A DNA stretch of 10,346 bases, taken from Oscillospiraceae bacterium. GTDB taxonomy: Bacteria > Bacillota > Clostridia > Oscillospirales > Ruminococcaceae. Position numbers and translations under genes: made by a program. Within the stretch, counting starts at the first letter, position 1. Each line of letters starts with the position of its first letter. The stretch is taken from positions 25,601-35,946 of the forward strand of contig DQFX01000043.1 in assembly GCA_003531585.1 (NCBI GenBank). The letters run 5' to 3'. Of the stretch, positions 1-7,554 are shown piece by piece. The notes beneath the pieces are model-generated. The model was not told the origin of the DNA. It made no database searches and saw only the letters and a program-made list of their open reading frames with translations.

Positions 1-25
1 GCTCTACCAACTGAGCCATAGCAGC
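1..25 (-). tRNA. tRNA gene, 5' end only (isoacceptor not determinable)
   Basis: Read on the minus strand, the first 25 nt of the gene are visible: a 7-nt acceptor strand GCTGCTA, then TG at tRNA positions 8-9, then a D-arm GCTC-AGTTGGTA-GAGC with a perfect 4-bp stem and the conserved AG...GG loop bases. The anticodon, T-arm and 3' end lie outside the window, so the amino acid cannot be read. The acceptor sequence is reminiscent of some threonine tRNAs, but that is only a guess. It is preceded by a strong promoter at 88-116, so this is probably the first gene of its transcript. Confidence 0.85.
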
Positions 26-87
26 ATCTCATTTTTTTATTCCATCAGGTTTTTAAGTTTTTATCTCTTGTCCCTGACGACTATATT

Positions 88-116
88 ATTATAGCACGAG
101 AAGTCTAATTTGTCAA
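88..116 (-). promoter_or_regulatory. Strong sigma-A promoter of the tRNA gene
   Basis: On the minus strand there is a perfect -35 TTGACA (116-111), a 17-nt spacer, and a perfect -10 TATAAT (93-88) preceded by TGC, which makes an extended -10. Long A/T tracts at about 121-160 lie directly upstream and could act as an UP element. Transcription would start near position 81, about 55 nt before the tRNA 5' end, leaving a short leader to be trimmed. Near-consensus promoters are typical of stable RNA genes. Confidence 0.85.
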
Positions 117-159
117 TACTTTTTTCAAAAAAAAATAAAAAAAATTATATTTTTTATTT

Positions 160-640
160 ACAGACCATAACTTGTAGACGTTTTCTGCAAGTGGAATAAT
201 GATGTGCCGTTAAGCTGCCGTCCAAAGCTGATTGAATACAGCGGCTCCCGCGAGGATTTATCGGCGCTCAAACCTACTCTGAAAGAGCGATTACAGCGGG
301 CAGAGAATAACTGCCGTGTATTACGGTCAAAGATTGACGAGGTGAACGATATTTTTCGGAATAATCCCGACCTTGCACAGATGTATGTCCAAAGGCGCAC
401 CGAACACCGCCGTGCCAAAGACATAATGCCAAAGGCGAAGCCGTCGCACAGATAATCCTTACATACTTAATCGCACTTTGCGAAATTTCCGGGCAGATTT
501 CAATGTCGAACAGCTTGAAATCCGCTTCAATCTGGAGGACGAATATCTCGCTAATGGCTTATCAATAAGGAAAAAGGTATTCAGCCTCCGATTTATCGTG
601 CAGAGGGCTGTCAGTCAAAAACATATCGGGGCGAACATTA
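160..640. pseudogene. No intact gene; possible decayed coding remnant
   Basis: This stretch of about 480 nt has no convincing complete gene. On the plus strand one frame is open at 171-452 and its translation has a charged, helix-like character (residues such as KERLQRAENN and DLAQMYVQRR), but its only candidate start is GTG at 204, and no ribosome site is evident upstream. A second plus frame (431-566) and a third (478-666) follow, each shifted by one base, as expected of a gene broken by indels. A minus-strand frame at about 440-560 also reads plausibly, so even the original strand is unsure. I do not recognise a family. Its position between a tRNA gene and an accessory operon suits the debris of an old insertion or deletion. 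Confidence 0.3.
571..610 (-). terminator. Weak candidate terminator at the 3' end of the glycosidase operon
   Basis: On the minus strand, about 36 nt after the stop codon of the last operon gene, CAGCCcTC (610-603) can pair with GAGGCTG (588-582) with one bulged C, around a loop that itself contains CGATAAATCG. A run of five T (575-571) follows 6 nt after the stem. The bulge and the gap before the T run make this a poor intrinsic terminator, but it is the only such structure found downstream of the operon. Confidence 0.35.
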
Positions 641-646
641 TTCTAT

Positions 647-2155
647 CTAATCCTCTGCTTTCTTAATTCTAACCGCAAGATACTCTCTTGTGGGCAAATC
701 AATTCTGAAACGTCCCTTGAAACTTCCGACATTCTCAACCGTCATGTTCCATGTGTCTATAATGTCGACGGTGTATATATTATTATCGTCAATATGATAA
801 TATCTGAATCCCGGACGCGAAATCCCGTAATAAAACAGGTGATAACCGGTTTCATCAGCTAGATTTTCATCTTCCGGAACCACACATATCTCGTCCCATT
901 CCATGTTTTTGGGTCGCAATCCGCCGTCCGGAGCTTCCTCAAGTATTTTTCGCATAAAAGCTATTCTTTCAGGGCTGTCACCTTTAAGCTCTCCGCCATG
1001 AGACCACCATATCGCCTTATCGTCTATGTAGGTTTCGCCGTGACCACCGTAGCCGCCGCGGCAAAGTGCTTCCCAGAACCTCCGAACAAGCTCCTGCGGC
1101 GAAATATTCCCCCACGCATACTGAATATTTCCCTCGTATAGCATTTCGTCAATTACTATCGGTTTGCCATAGCTTTTTCTCCACTCGGATGTTCCCTCCG
1201 GAGAACGCTGAATACTGCAGTGCGTTATCCATGACTTTGTATGATCGTAAAACTGATTACCGTTATGTATTGATCGCAGGTGATCATACGGGTCGCTTTC
1301 TACGATTATCTGCGCATATCGTTCCCAGTCCTCAATGCTCTTGCTTTTTATCAGGTCATATTCATTAGCAAATGACCACCATACATTTCTGAAAGCCGAA
1401 AACCTTGCCGCCGTGTATTTCAGATAAAGTTCGTTGTACTCCGGTGTCATTGTTGAGAAGCCCCAGCGGTCATACGGGTGAAAGAGGATAATATCTGCCT
1501 CAATACCCAGCTTTTGAAGCTCGCAGATACAGTATTCAATATGCTGAAAATGCTTGGGGTTAAACCTCTCAAAATCCCAGTTGTTGCCCTTGGAGTCCGG
1601 ACCGTAGCCCCACACATTGTCCTCTGTGATAGCACTTCCGTCAACCGGAGTACCCTCGTATGGATAGGAGCGCGGCTCACGTGAATTGTAGCAGTAGCTT
1701 TTAGGAAATACGCAGAAACGTATCTTGTTGAACGGGGAATTTCTCAGAGTTTCAAGAGTTTGCGCGATAAGGTCATCGCTTTGCAGATTCCATACATAAC
1801 AGGTCGTGCCGACAGGATAATAAGGTGTTCCGTCGGAATACTGAAAATGATATTTGTTATGTACCTTTACGCAGCCGTGATTATTTTCCGACGGCGGCGT
1901 GACAGAAAAAGTTCCTTCGTATTTCCTGTCAGAAAAATTCCCGCAGACCGTAAAATGGTATTCTTCCTCAAACGATGGCATGAATCTTACTTTGTATATT
2001 CCGTTCCCATCGTAAAAACCATTGACGGTTTTGCGCTCGGAATCGCTTTCAAATAGCGCAGTGATACCGCGTTCCAGGAATGGGTTGCCAGCGGTGGTTC
2101 CCTCAGAGTAAAACTCGAAAACGCCCCATTTTTCAACTGATTTTGTATAATTCAT
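647..2155 (-). CDS. DUF5060/DUF4038/DUF5605 glycoside-hydrolase-like protein, cytoplasmic
   Basis: A 502-residue protein of the type with an N-terminal DUF5060 beta domain (about 5-90), a DUF4038-like (beta/alpha)8 barrel (about 100-410) and a C-terminal DUF5605 beta domain (about 420-502). Length is normal for the family. The barrel has the layout of clan GH-A retaining glycosidases: SFANEYD places the probable acid/base Glu265 after Asn264, and VIDEMLYEG places the probable nucleophile at Glu337. Other family-typical blocks are FHPYDRWGF, NVWWSFANEYD, SIHNG and HGETY. No signal peptide is visible, so it probably acts in the cytoplasm on imported oligosaccharides. The ATG at 2155 was chosen because GGAGG lies 7 nt upstream; the frame extends 14 codons further without a ribosome site. 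It is the last of four genes, 94 nt behind the GH5 gene. DUF4038 is related to GH140 apiosidases, but the substrate here is not known to me. Confidence 0.88.
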   Translation of the reverse strand: MNYTKSVEKWGVFEFYSEGTTAGNPFLERGITALFESDSERKTVNGFYDGNGIYKVRFMPSFEEEYHFTVCGNFSDRKYEGTFSVTPPSENNHGCVKVHNKYHFQYSDGTPYYPVGTTCYVWNLQSDDLIAQTLETLRNSPFNKIRFCVFPKSYCYNSREPRSYPYEGTPVDGSAITEDNVWGYGPDSKGNNWDFERFNPKHFQHIEYCICELQKLGIEADIILFHPYDRWGFSTMTPEYNELYLKYTAARFSAFRNVWWSFANEYDLIKSKSIEDWERYAQIIVESDPYDHLRSIHNGNQFYDHTKSWITHCSIQRSPEGTSEWRKSYGKPIVIDEMLYEGNIQYAWGNISPQELVRRFWEALCRGGYGGHGETYIDDKAIWWSHGGELKGDSPERIAFMRKILEEAPDGGLRPKNMEWDEICVVPEDENLADETGYHLFYYGISRPGFRYYHIDDNNIYTVDIIDTWNMTVENVGSFKGRFRIDLPTREYLAVRIKKAED

Positions 2156-2181
2156 AACGGTTCCTCCAATGCCTTGACACA

Positions 2182-2222
2182 TAAGCCGACGGATCACTGT
2201 GCTGATGGAATCCGTCGGCTTA
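2182..2222 (-). other. Perfect 13-bp stem-loop between the GH5 gene and the last operon gene
   Basis: The arms TAAGCCGACGGAT (2182-2194) and ATCCGTCGGCTTA (2210-2222) are perfect inverse complements around a 15-nt loop. There is no T run after the stem on either strand, so it is not a standard intrinsic terminator. It lies 28 nt after the GH5 stop codon and ends 27 nt before the next start codon. It could protect the 3' end of the upstream mRNA segment, mark a processing site, or cause partial termination, and so set the ratio of the last gene to the others. Confidence 0.7.
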
Positions 2223-2249
2223 GATTTTGAATATCACAGGTAATCTGAT

Positions 2250-4001
2250 TTATGGCGCTGAATAAGTGAATGTTATTTCCAGCGTCGAAAGTATCTCATC
2301 GTCTTTGACGGAAAGAACAGTCGCGGACAGACCGGAAGTGTCGCCGTCGGCGCATCTGACGTCATCGGGGACAGATGTTACCCACTGGTTATAGAGGTTT
2401 ACTCTCGTGCAGTTACCGTCATCGGAACAGGTATATTCCTTGCCGGATAGCTCACGGACTTCGCCGTTTACCTTAACCTCATCAATAGAGATAGTATAAC
2501 CCGGGAAGAGCTTCTCGCCGTTGTAAATCCCTAGAGCCGAGAAAAACACTCCCCTTGCAATACCGCAATCCGAGAAATCCAGACTGACGGTGTAGGTTCC
2601 CTCACCGGTTATCTCAGCATTGTCTGCAACGATACCCAGGGTCATATCCGTCGGGTCGTACTTGTTGCCGACACAGTACTGAACTGAATAATCAAGACTC
2701 TGGTACATTATCCATGCCACTGCGGTATCATCAGAAGCCGGAATGGATACGCCCGCCATAAATTCGTCTTCAGCCGCCTTTATCGACTTGTCCAATCTCT
2801 CCCTTGCGGCAGACTGGATCTCAGAATAATCCTTGCCTTCTTCGGTCGAAGCGCATCTGTCGCTGTACAGCCTTGCTATGTTTTCATCGGTAGTTTTTCT
2901 GAGGACCCTTTTGTAAAAATCGCTGCAGTCCCAGAGGACGGGGCAGTAATTATACAAGTCGCAGTTATCCAGAAGATTGGCGTAAAACTTATCCCTATCG
3001 GGTTTATCCGCCGCACCCATAACGGCATATTCGCCTATAACCACGCCGTATCCCTGGTCTGTGAATTTAGTCAGCATCTGAAAAAGGGAATTCTGCTCCT
3101 CGTAATCGCCGGGAGATCCCCACTGGTTTACAGTGCTGTCACTGCAATAGTCCCACGGCGTGTAATAATGTACTGAAAGCAGAAGCTTGTCCTTTGCCGT
3201 GTCCTCCGGCATTTGGTATCTGTCATCGCATGTTTTCCTGAAGTCGGTGTTGTACCCTGCGATAAGCAGGAATCTGTCTGCATTTTTGCCGCCGGTCGAA
3301 CGTACCAGCTTAACAAATTCGCTGTTAATTCTGTTCGTTGTTTCGTAGCATTCGTCCTCGCTGAGAACTCCGTCTGTTCCGGTGACTTCGCCATCGTTGA
3401 GTCTGTCGCCAAGTTCCTCATTTGCGGATTCAAATATCAGCTTGTAGGAATAATCGGAAAAATGCTCGCATAACTGCGTCCATATGGACTTATAAAGTGC
3501 CATTCCTTTTTCACGAACTGCCTCGTCACCGGAGCCGAACATTCCCCACCAGCTTCCGTCCCAGTGGTCGTTCAGTATAACATACATATCAGCGTCAAGA
3601 GCATAATTGACAACCTCGTCGACACGGTTCATGAGCCGCTCGTCAATGGTGTAATCTCCGCTCTCGTAATTTATGCCATTGGTCCATGCCACAGGAATAC
3701 GGAGAGTATCGAAGCCCAGGGCTTTCATATCGTCTATCATATCCCTTGTGGTGACGGGCTGTCCCCAGAGCGTTTCAAAGGAAGTGGGGTTTACTCCTGA
3801 ATCCACATAGCTTTTGTGATTGTATGCCTCCAGCGTGTTGCCGAGGTTTATTCCGTTGCCCATGAGCCGGATAACCTCCGTTGCGGTAAGGTCGTTTCCG
3901 GAAACATTGTTATCCGTAATGCTAGTGGTACATCCGCTCAATAGCATTGAAATAACCAATCCTATGATTCCTATGATTTTAACAACAGAAACACGGTTCA
4001 T
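2250..4001 (-). CDS. GH5 endo-beta-glucanase-type lipoprotein with C-terminal beta module
   Basis: A 583-residue surface enzyme. Residues 1-24 form a lipoprotein signal with hydrophobic core and lipobox LLSGC (lipidated Cys24). The GH5 barrel spans about 40-385 and shows the conserved set: GINLGNTLEA, Arg101 in LRIPVAW, His146 in NDHW, Asn194-Glu195 (acid/base) in ESANEE, His278 and Tyr280 in SVHYY, Glu324 (nucleophile) in VVIGEY, and Trp357 in PVLWD. The GINLGNTL...WGQP.TT start resembles subfamily GH5_4 (endoglucanases and xyloglucanases), but I cannot fix the subfamily. Asn-Glu is followed by Glu, where Pro is usual. A charged helical linker (about 390-415) leads to a beta-rich module (about 420-583) containing GEGTYTVSLDF, LFPGYTISIDEVKVNG and TRVNLYNQW, probably carbohydrate-binding. 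The ATG at 4001 has GGAGG 7 nt upstream; the 17-codon extension lacks one. It starts 31 nt after the preceding gene, so they are cotranscribed. Confidence 0.92.
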   Translation of the reverse strand: MNRVSVVKIIGIIGLVISMLLSGCTTSITDNNVSGNDLTATEVIRLMGNGINLGNTLEAYNHKSYVDSGVNPTSFETLWGQPVTTRDMIDDMKALGFDTLRIPVAWTNGINYESGDYTIDERLMNRVDEVVNYALDADMYVILNDHWDGSWWGMFGSGDEAVREKGMALYKSIWTQLCEHFSDYSYKLIFESANEELGDRLNDGEVTGTDGVLSEDECYETTNRINSEFVKLVRSTGGKNADRFLLIAGYNTDFRKTCDDRYQMPEDTAKDKLLLSVHYYTPWDYCSDSTVNQWGSPGDYEEQNSLFQMLTKFTDQGYGVVIGEYAVMGAADKPDRDKFYANLLDNCDLYNYCPVLWDCSDFYKRVLRKTTDENIARLYSDRCASTEEGKDYSEIQSAARERLDKSIKAAEDEFMAGVSIPASDDTAVAWIMYQSLDYSVQYCVGNKYDPTDMTLGIVADNAEITGEGTYTVSLDFSDCGIARGVFFSALGIYNGEKLFPGYTISIDEVKVNGEVRELSGKEYTCSDDGNCTRVNLYNQWVTSVPDDVRCADGDTSGLSATVLSVKDDEILSTLEITFTYSAP

Positions 4002-4032
4002 TAAAGATCCTCCAAAATTATGATTTCTCACC

Positions 4033-6120
4033 TTAATCAAGGACAAGATCACTTATTTCAAGATTGTAGGTTATTGATGTAAAGGGAACTTCCTTACCGT
4101 TTATTACGAGTGCAAAACGGTAGCCTATCCAGTCGACAGTGGTTTCTGCGGCAACTATTCCGCATTTCTTGGTGCCGTAAACCACGGAACCTATCTCAGC
4201 GCCCATCCAGCCGTTAGCAAGCCCATTTGCGGATTCGCTTGACGGGTCAAGCTCTGCGTTTACAGGGACTTCAACGATCCCGTTTTCCGTTTCAAGACCT
4301 ATGGACTTGACATGTACCTTGTATTTCGCGTCCGGGTCAACGTTGATGAAGCCGAAGTTAAGCAACTCGCTGCCTTTTTCAAATGAGGTGGACTTCACGG
4401 AATACTCACCGTCACCGCTCATTTCGACAACTGCCGACGGACTTGGACCGGGATTTACAGCCTGCCCGGTAAGTATAAGATTTTCGTACTTTATCTTGGT
4501 ATCTGAGAATTTCTCCTCGGGACGGAGTTTCTCGCTGCCCTTTGTGAACTGCCACGATCTCAGTTCAATATCCGCGCCGGAAAATACCAGATAGATATTG
4601 TGATTTCTGCCGTCAAACTGACTGAATTCAGCAGAACGAACCTTAGCATAATCAGCGTTGTCAAATTCAATGAAAGATACTGCCTCGCCGGAAATGCTGT
4701 CAAGGCGAACCTCGATTCTGCCCTTGCCTTTAACATCAGCAGTGAAAGCGGAAGCACCATAACCGAAATCCGCACCCTTTACATAGATCCATGCGCCGTC
4801 TGCCTTGCTCTTTGCGGCAGGGTCGTTACCATCGGTGTAACCTATATCGGCAGACGTGAACATAACCGCGCCGCTGTTTTCAGCGTAGGGGTCAAGAAGC
4901 TTTATCTGAGATACGCCATGACGCGTTGCGGCAGTTATCGGGATCTCTCCGTCAGCCGCATTCATCGGAAGATAATCAACCATAATGCTGCGGAAACCTG
5001 CTGTGCCGCCTGTCAGTTCTTCAAGAAGGAGCGTGTGGTGGACAATGTAGTTCGTTCCCTGATACTCGCAGAAATGCGTGTGATTGTTGGCCCAGCGCAT
5101 TCCGGATTCGCCGTCGGCATTCTGACCGGCATTGTAGAAATATGCGCCCCTGTATTCCCAGCTGTCTGCGTCAAGGGGAGTTTTTGTGGTCATGTATGCC
5201 ATACTGCATGTAGGCGGCGCAGGAATGTCCTTGCGGTCCCATTTGCTGCGGTTCTGCCAGTCGTTGCAGTAGGTGTAATAATAGGTGCCGTCGATGTAAT
5301 TCAGCTCGCTTGCCTCACAGAAATACGGGGCGTCAATAGAAACGAACTCGCTGTCAAACGAAAGCATATCCGCGCCCAGACGTGCTATCTTAGGCACATT
5401 GGTATGTATAACACCGCCGCCGTCCGCAGGATTTCCGCCGCCAAAAGAAAGCCAGCCTGTGCCGTTTTCATCAATGCAGACGCCCGGATCGAACGGCGCA
5501 GGGCAATTCTCAAGCCCCGGCATATTCTGATAAACCAGCGGTGCGCCGAGAGGGTCAGACCACGGACCTACCGGGTCGGTGGAGGTAATAACTCCCACAC
5601 CGCCGCCGCCGTTCGAGAAGTACAGATAGAAGTGCGTAAGACCGTCTTCCTCAACGCGGGAAACGATGGACGGTGCCCATGAATTTGCTATCCACGGCGC
5701 TATTTCGTCGACTTCTATCCTGCCATGGTATATCCAGTTCGCCATGTCGTCTGTGGATAAAACCACCAGTGACTTTATATAGTCGTAATCATTGACGGTA
5801 TCGTTTTCCGCCTGCTGGGTGTCGTTCGAGCCGTATACATACAGTCTGCCGTTGTATTCGACTGAGGTGGGGTCTGCGCAGAATATATTCGGCGAAATGG
5901 GATTGGCGTTACGCTCGTCTTTGTAGACATTTCCGCTTACCTCGTCGATTATTATTCCGTTGTTAAGGCTGTCGATTATTTCCGCTTCACTCACACTGTC
6001 TACGCTGTCGGCAGAGCTTTCCGTCTGCGAAGATGAATCACCCGAGCCGTTCTGCCCGTAACAGCCGGAAACAAGCATCATAACCGCCGCAATAATCAAA
6101 GATGTTATCTTATTGTTCAT
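4033..6120 (-). CDS. GH43 arabinofuranosidase/xylosidase-type lipoprotein with CBM6 and an extra C-terminal module
   Basis: A 695-residue surface enzyme. Residues 1-20 are a lipoprotein signal ending in LVSGC (lipidated Cys20), followed by a Ser/Asp/Glu-rich tether (about 22-55). The GH43 five-bladed propeller spans about 70-405, with the three catalytic acids in place: Asp83 (base) in CADPT, Asp211 in PAPFDPGV and Glu269 (acid) in FCEASEL. The blocks NSWAPS, FSNGGGGVGV and GPWSDPLG closely resemble Bacillus XynD-type arabinoxylan arabinofuranohydrolases (GH43 with CBM6), so arabinose removal from arabinoxylan is the best guess. A CBM6-like domain follows (about 418-525: DGAWIYVKGADFG, GRIEVRLDS, HNIYLVFSG). 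A further beta-rich module (about 540-695) is unassigned. The ATG at 6120 is preceded by AAAGGAG at 5-nt spacing. An ATG at 6135 overlaps the previous stop but would disturb the signal start. The gap to the upstream gene is 11 nt. Confidence 0.92.
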   Translation of the reverse strand: MNNKITSLIIAAVMMLVSGCYGQNGSGDSSSQTESSADSVDSVSEAEIIDSLNNGIIIDEVSGNVYKDERNANPISPNIFCADPTSVEYNGRLYVYGSNDTQQAENDTVNDYDYIKSLVVLSTDDMANWIYHGRIEVDEIAPWIANSWAPSIVSRVEEDGLTHFYLYFSNGGGGVGVITSTDPVGPWSDPLGAPLVYQNMPGLENCPAPFDPGVCIDENGTGWLSFGGGNPADGGGVIHTNVPKIARLGADMLSFDSEFVSIDAPYFCEASELNYIDGTYYYTYCNDWQNRSKWDRKDIPAPPTCSMAYMTTKTPLDADSWEYRGAYFYNAGQNADGESGMRWANNHTHFCEYQGTNYIVHHTLLLEELTGGTAGFRSIMVDYLPMNAADGEIPITAATRHGVSQIKLLDPYAENSGAVMFTSADIGYTDGNDPAAKSKADGAWIYVKGADFGYGASAFTADVKGKGRIEVRLDSISGEAVSFIEFDNADYAKVRSAEFSQFDGRNHNIYLVFSGADIELRSWQFTKGSEKLRPEEKFSDTKIKYENLILTGQAVNPGPSPSAVVEMSGDGEYSVKSTSFEKGSELLNFGFINVDPDAKYKVHVKSIGLETENGIVEVPVNAELDPSSESANGLANGWMGAEIGSVVYGTKKCGIVAAETTVDWIGYRFALVINGKEVPFTSITYNLEISDLVLD

Positions 6121-6131
6121 GGTTACTCCTT

Positions 6132-7526
6132 TCATTCAGCCTGCCATCTTTCGAGGCAGATGTCCTTGCTGGAAAATGCAAAATATACATTGTGAATTCC
6201 TGCTATTTTTGTGGGAAGAACCACAGGAATTTTATCAAATCCATCACTTGCGAGTTCGATCACTCCCAGCGGTTCGGCATTCCTGTCATCAAGACGAAGC
6301 TCGATAACGCCCATGCCCTTTGCGGTAACGAGCAGCTTTTCTGTGCCCTTGCCGAAATCCACACCCTTTATGTAAGTCCATGCGCCCCCTGCCAGCGACT
6401 TCACAGCCATTTTGCCGGCTGATATCTGTTCGTACCACATATCTGCGCAGGTGAACATCTCCGCACCGCTGTGAGCTTTATACGGGTCGAGCGGCTGAGT
6501 CTGCGTGACGCCTTCGCGTGTTGCCTTTGTGACGGGGAATTCCGTATCCGTGTAAGGCAGTAGATCCACGCACATACAGCGGAATCCTCCCTTTGTTTTC
6601 GTGCGCTCCTGAATGTGAAGTGTGTGGTGAATAATGTACCTTGTTCCCTTATATTCGATAAGGTGGGTGTGATTGTTGCACCAGTCCATTCCGGAATCAC
6701 CGGCGTTTAGGAAGAATCCGCCCCTGAACTGCCAGCTATCCGGGTCAAGGGGAGTTTTGCTCGTCAGACAGCCCATGCTGCATATTCCCGGCGCCGGAAT
6801 GTCCGTTCTGTTCCAGTTTTCTCTTGACTGCCAGTCCGTGCTGTACGTGTAGATAAAAGTTCCGTTTTCGTAGTTCAGCTCGCTTGCCTCTAAAAAATAC
6901 GGAGCGTCTATCGGAACGAAATCGCTGTCAAACGAAAGCATATCCTTTCCCAGCCGCACTATCTTAGGTATACATGTGTGCAGCGTATTACTTTCAGGTG
7001 GGGTCCCTCCGCCGAACGCAAGCCAGCCTGTGCCGTTTTCGTCGAGGCATACTCCCGGGTCAAAGGGCGCAGGACAGTTTTCAAGCCCCGGCATATTCTG
7101 ATAGATTAGCGGCTTTCCGAGAGGATCGCTCCACGGTCCGAGAGGGTGTTCCGCCGTAAGCACTCCTACACCGCAGCCGCTGTTCGAAAAGTAAAGGTAA
7201 AAATGAGTTTTTCCGTCCGCCTCAACTCTGGAAGCTACGGACGGCGCCCATGAATTCACTATCCAAGGCGCTATTTTTGCGATGTCTATGAAGCCATGGT
7301 ATTCCCAGTTCACCATATCGTCAGTTGACAGCATAACGATGGATTTTATGTGAACATAGTCGTTCTTTCCGTCATCGCCGACTGCCTCGTACTGCTGATG
7401 GTCGTTAGTGCCGTAAATATACAGTCTGCCGTTGTACTCAACGCCTGTCGGGTCGGCGCAGAATACATTCGGCGAAATTGGATTTGCCGTATTTTCCAGC
7501 TTGTAGCAATTTTCACTTATTTTCAT
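6132..7526 (-). CDS. GH43 arabinofuranosidase/xylosidase-type enzyme with CBM6-like domain, cytoplasmic
   Basis: A 464-residue enzyme, first gene of the operon and clear paralogue of the next one. The GH43 propeller spans about 15-345 with catalytic Asp25 (CADPT), Asp156 (PAPFDPGV) and Glu213 (FLEASEL). The XynD-like blocks NSWAPS, GPWSDPLGKP and LAFGGG are present, which suggests arabinofuranosidase or xylosidase action on arabinoxylan fragments. A CBM6-like domain closes the protein (about 352-463: GGAWTYIKGVDFG, GVIELRLDD, HNVYFAFSS). There is no signal peptide or membrane segment, so it should stay in the cytoplasm, unlike its neighbour. The frame is open for 43 codons upstream, but that part runs through the palindromic leader. 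The ATG at 7526 has GAGGTG 6 nt upstream and begins just before family similarity, so it is the start. It is expressed from the promoter at 7756-7784 behind a leader of about 220 nt. Confidence 0.92.
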   Translation of the reverse strand: MKISENCYKLENTANPISPNVFCADPTGVEYNGRLYIYGTNDHQQYEAVGDDGKNDYVHIKSIVMLSTDDMVNWEYHGFIDIAKIAPWIVNSWAPSVASRVEADGKTHFYLYFSNSGCGVGVLTAEHPLGPWSDPLGKPLIYQNMPGLENCPAPFDPGVCLDENGTGWLAFGGGTPPESNTLHTCIPKIVRLGKDMLSFDSDFVPIDAPYFLEASELNYENGTFIYTYSTDWQSRENWNRTDIPAPGICSMGCLTSKTPLDPDSWQFRGGFFLNAGDSGMDWCNNHTHLIEYKGTRYIIHHTLHIQERTKTKGGFRCMCVDLLPYTDTEFPVTKATREGVTQTQPLDPYKAHSGAEMFTCADMWYEQISAGKMAVKSLAGGAWTYIKGVDFGKGTEKLLVTAKGMGVIELRLDDRNAEPLGVIELASDGFDKIPVVLPTKIAGIHNVYFAFSSKDICLERWQAE

Positions 7527-7532
7527 TATTAT

Positions 7533-7538
7533 CACCTC
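7533..7538 (-). promoter_or_regulatory. Ribosome binding site that fixes the start of the first GH43 gene
   Basis: GAGGTG on the minus strand lies 6 nt before the ATG at 7526. It lies about 16 nt after the 3' edge of the structured leader (7555), close enough for the leader fold to influence ribosome access. It excludes the longer frame that starts inside the leader. Confidence 0.75.
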
Positions 7539-7554
7539 ATTGTTTTGGGGCAAC

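Noticed and set aside
2182..2222. Intrinsic terminator at the stem-loop between the GH5 gene and the last gene
   Set aside because: No T run follows the stem on either strand, so I list it as a stem-loop of unknown role instead.
4600..5682. A 360-codon plus-strand open frame
   Set aside because: It lies fully antisense to the GH43 lipoprotein gene, has a Cys/Arg/Val-rich composition without family motifs, and the opposite strand has clear catalytic motifs. It is a shadow frame.
6121..6135. An alternative start at 6135 for the GH43 lipoprotein, overlapping the upstream stop as ATGA
   Set aside because: The ATG at 6120 has the better ribosome site (AAAGGAG, 5-nt spacing) and gives a normal lipoprotein signal starting MNNK. 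Translational coupling from 6135 cannot be fully excluded.
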